Assembly: GCF_001500045.1 (NCBI RefSeq)
Contig: NZ_LQIX01000008.1
Span: 54,866-118,865 of the forward strand
DNA length: 64,000 nt
Source: Mycobacterium sp. GA-1199
GTDB lineage: Bacteria > Actinomycetota > Actinomycetes > Mycobacteriales > Mycobacteriaceae
Reading direction: 5' to 3'
Shown: positions 63,951 through 64,000 of the stretch, piece by piece
How positions within the stretch are numbered: the stretch's first letter is position 1
Layout of the letters: each line of letters opens with the position of its first letter
Made by a program: the position numbers and the translations under genes
The notes under the pieces: generated by a model
Database searches by the model: none
What the model saw: only the letters and a program-made list of their open reading frames with translations
Told to the model about the DNA's origin: nothing

Positions 63951-64000
63951 GTGTGTTTGGTGGTTTTTGTTTGTTGTTGTTTTTTGCCATGCCCTGTTTT

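Noticed and set aside
63906..64000. Start of 16S rRNA within the window
   Set aside because: Only promoter, boxA-type leader and T-rich leader sequence are present; no 16S 5' end sequence is seen.

Overview
The window is chromosomal DNA from a mycobacterium, most likely a rapid-growing Mycolicibacterium-type species. It is GC-rich and uses GTG starts often. Gene order follows the Mycobacterium tuberculosis block Rv1272c to Rv1315 closely: ABC exporter pair, lprB-lprC, SixA-like phosphatase, SbcD/SbcC-like pair, GMC oxidoreductase, opp, canA, cysD-cysNC, Rrf2 regulator, tRNA-Arg, argS-lysA-hom-thrC-thrB, rho, rpmE, prfA-prmC-Sua5-wecA, the atp operon, DUF2550, corrinoid adenosyltransferase, murA and the start of an rRNA operon. 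Assignments and Rv numbers come from recognising protein sequences and from synteny; no database was searched.

Layout. 1-10 kb: an ABC exporter pair (the left gene runs off the edge), two DUF3558 lipoproteins, a histidine phosphatase, a nuclease/SMC-like pair, a GMC oxidoreductase and a DUF309 protein. 10-14.5 kb: accessory genes, namely a flavin monooxygenase interrupted by an in-frame TGA, an SfnB/DszC-like flavoprotein, and a wax ester synthase/diacylglycerol acyltransferase preceded by two DosR-like boxes. 14.5-20 kb: the oppBCDA peptide importer on the minus strand. 20-23 kb: two small exported proteins and a TcrX/TcrY-like two-component system. 23-28.3 kb: carbonic anhydrase, a thioesterase remnant flanked by inverted repeats, and a sulfate-activation operon (cysD, cysNC, cysQ, Rrf2 regulator). 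28.3-36.5 kb: an accessory stretch of VOC proteins, flavin oxidoreductases, an SDR, a His/Pro/Trp-rich exported peptide, an arsR-cadI metal-response pair and a MASE1-PAS-PP2C phosphatase.

36.5-45.4 kb: tRNA-Arg(CCG), arginyl-tRNA synthetase and the lysine/threonine branch of the aspartate pathway in one tight operon, then rho. 45.4-48.8 kb: MarR and TetR regulators, each facing a probable target across a palindrome. 49-53.2 kb: translation genes and wecA. 53.2-61.4 kb: the ATP synthase operon atpIBEFHAGDC with the mycobacterial b-delta fusion, preceded by an unannotated 34-codon ORF coupled to atpI. 61.4-64 kb: DUF2550, PduO-type adenosyltransferase, murA and the rRNA promoter/leader; no rRNA gene is in the window.

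The observations most worth following are these. AtpE carries methionine at position 63, the substitution tied to natural bedaquiline resistance in a few mycobacteria. Three small upstream ORFs overlap the starts of cysD, oppB and atpI. Inverted copies of a roughly 75-bp repeat flank a truncated thioesterase, and one repeat edge coincides with the truncation point. Two DosR-like boxes lie before an acyltransferase, and three repeats at 11-bp intervals, like a PhoP box, lie before the TcrX-like regulator. Nothing resembling CRISPR, a prophage or an intact insertion sequence was seen.
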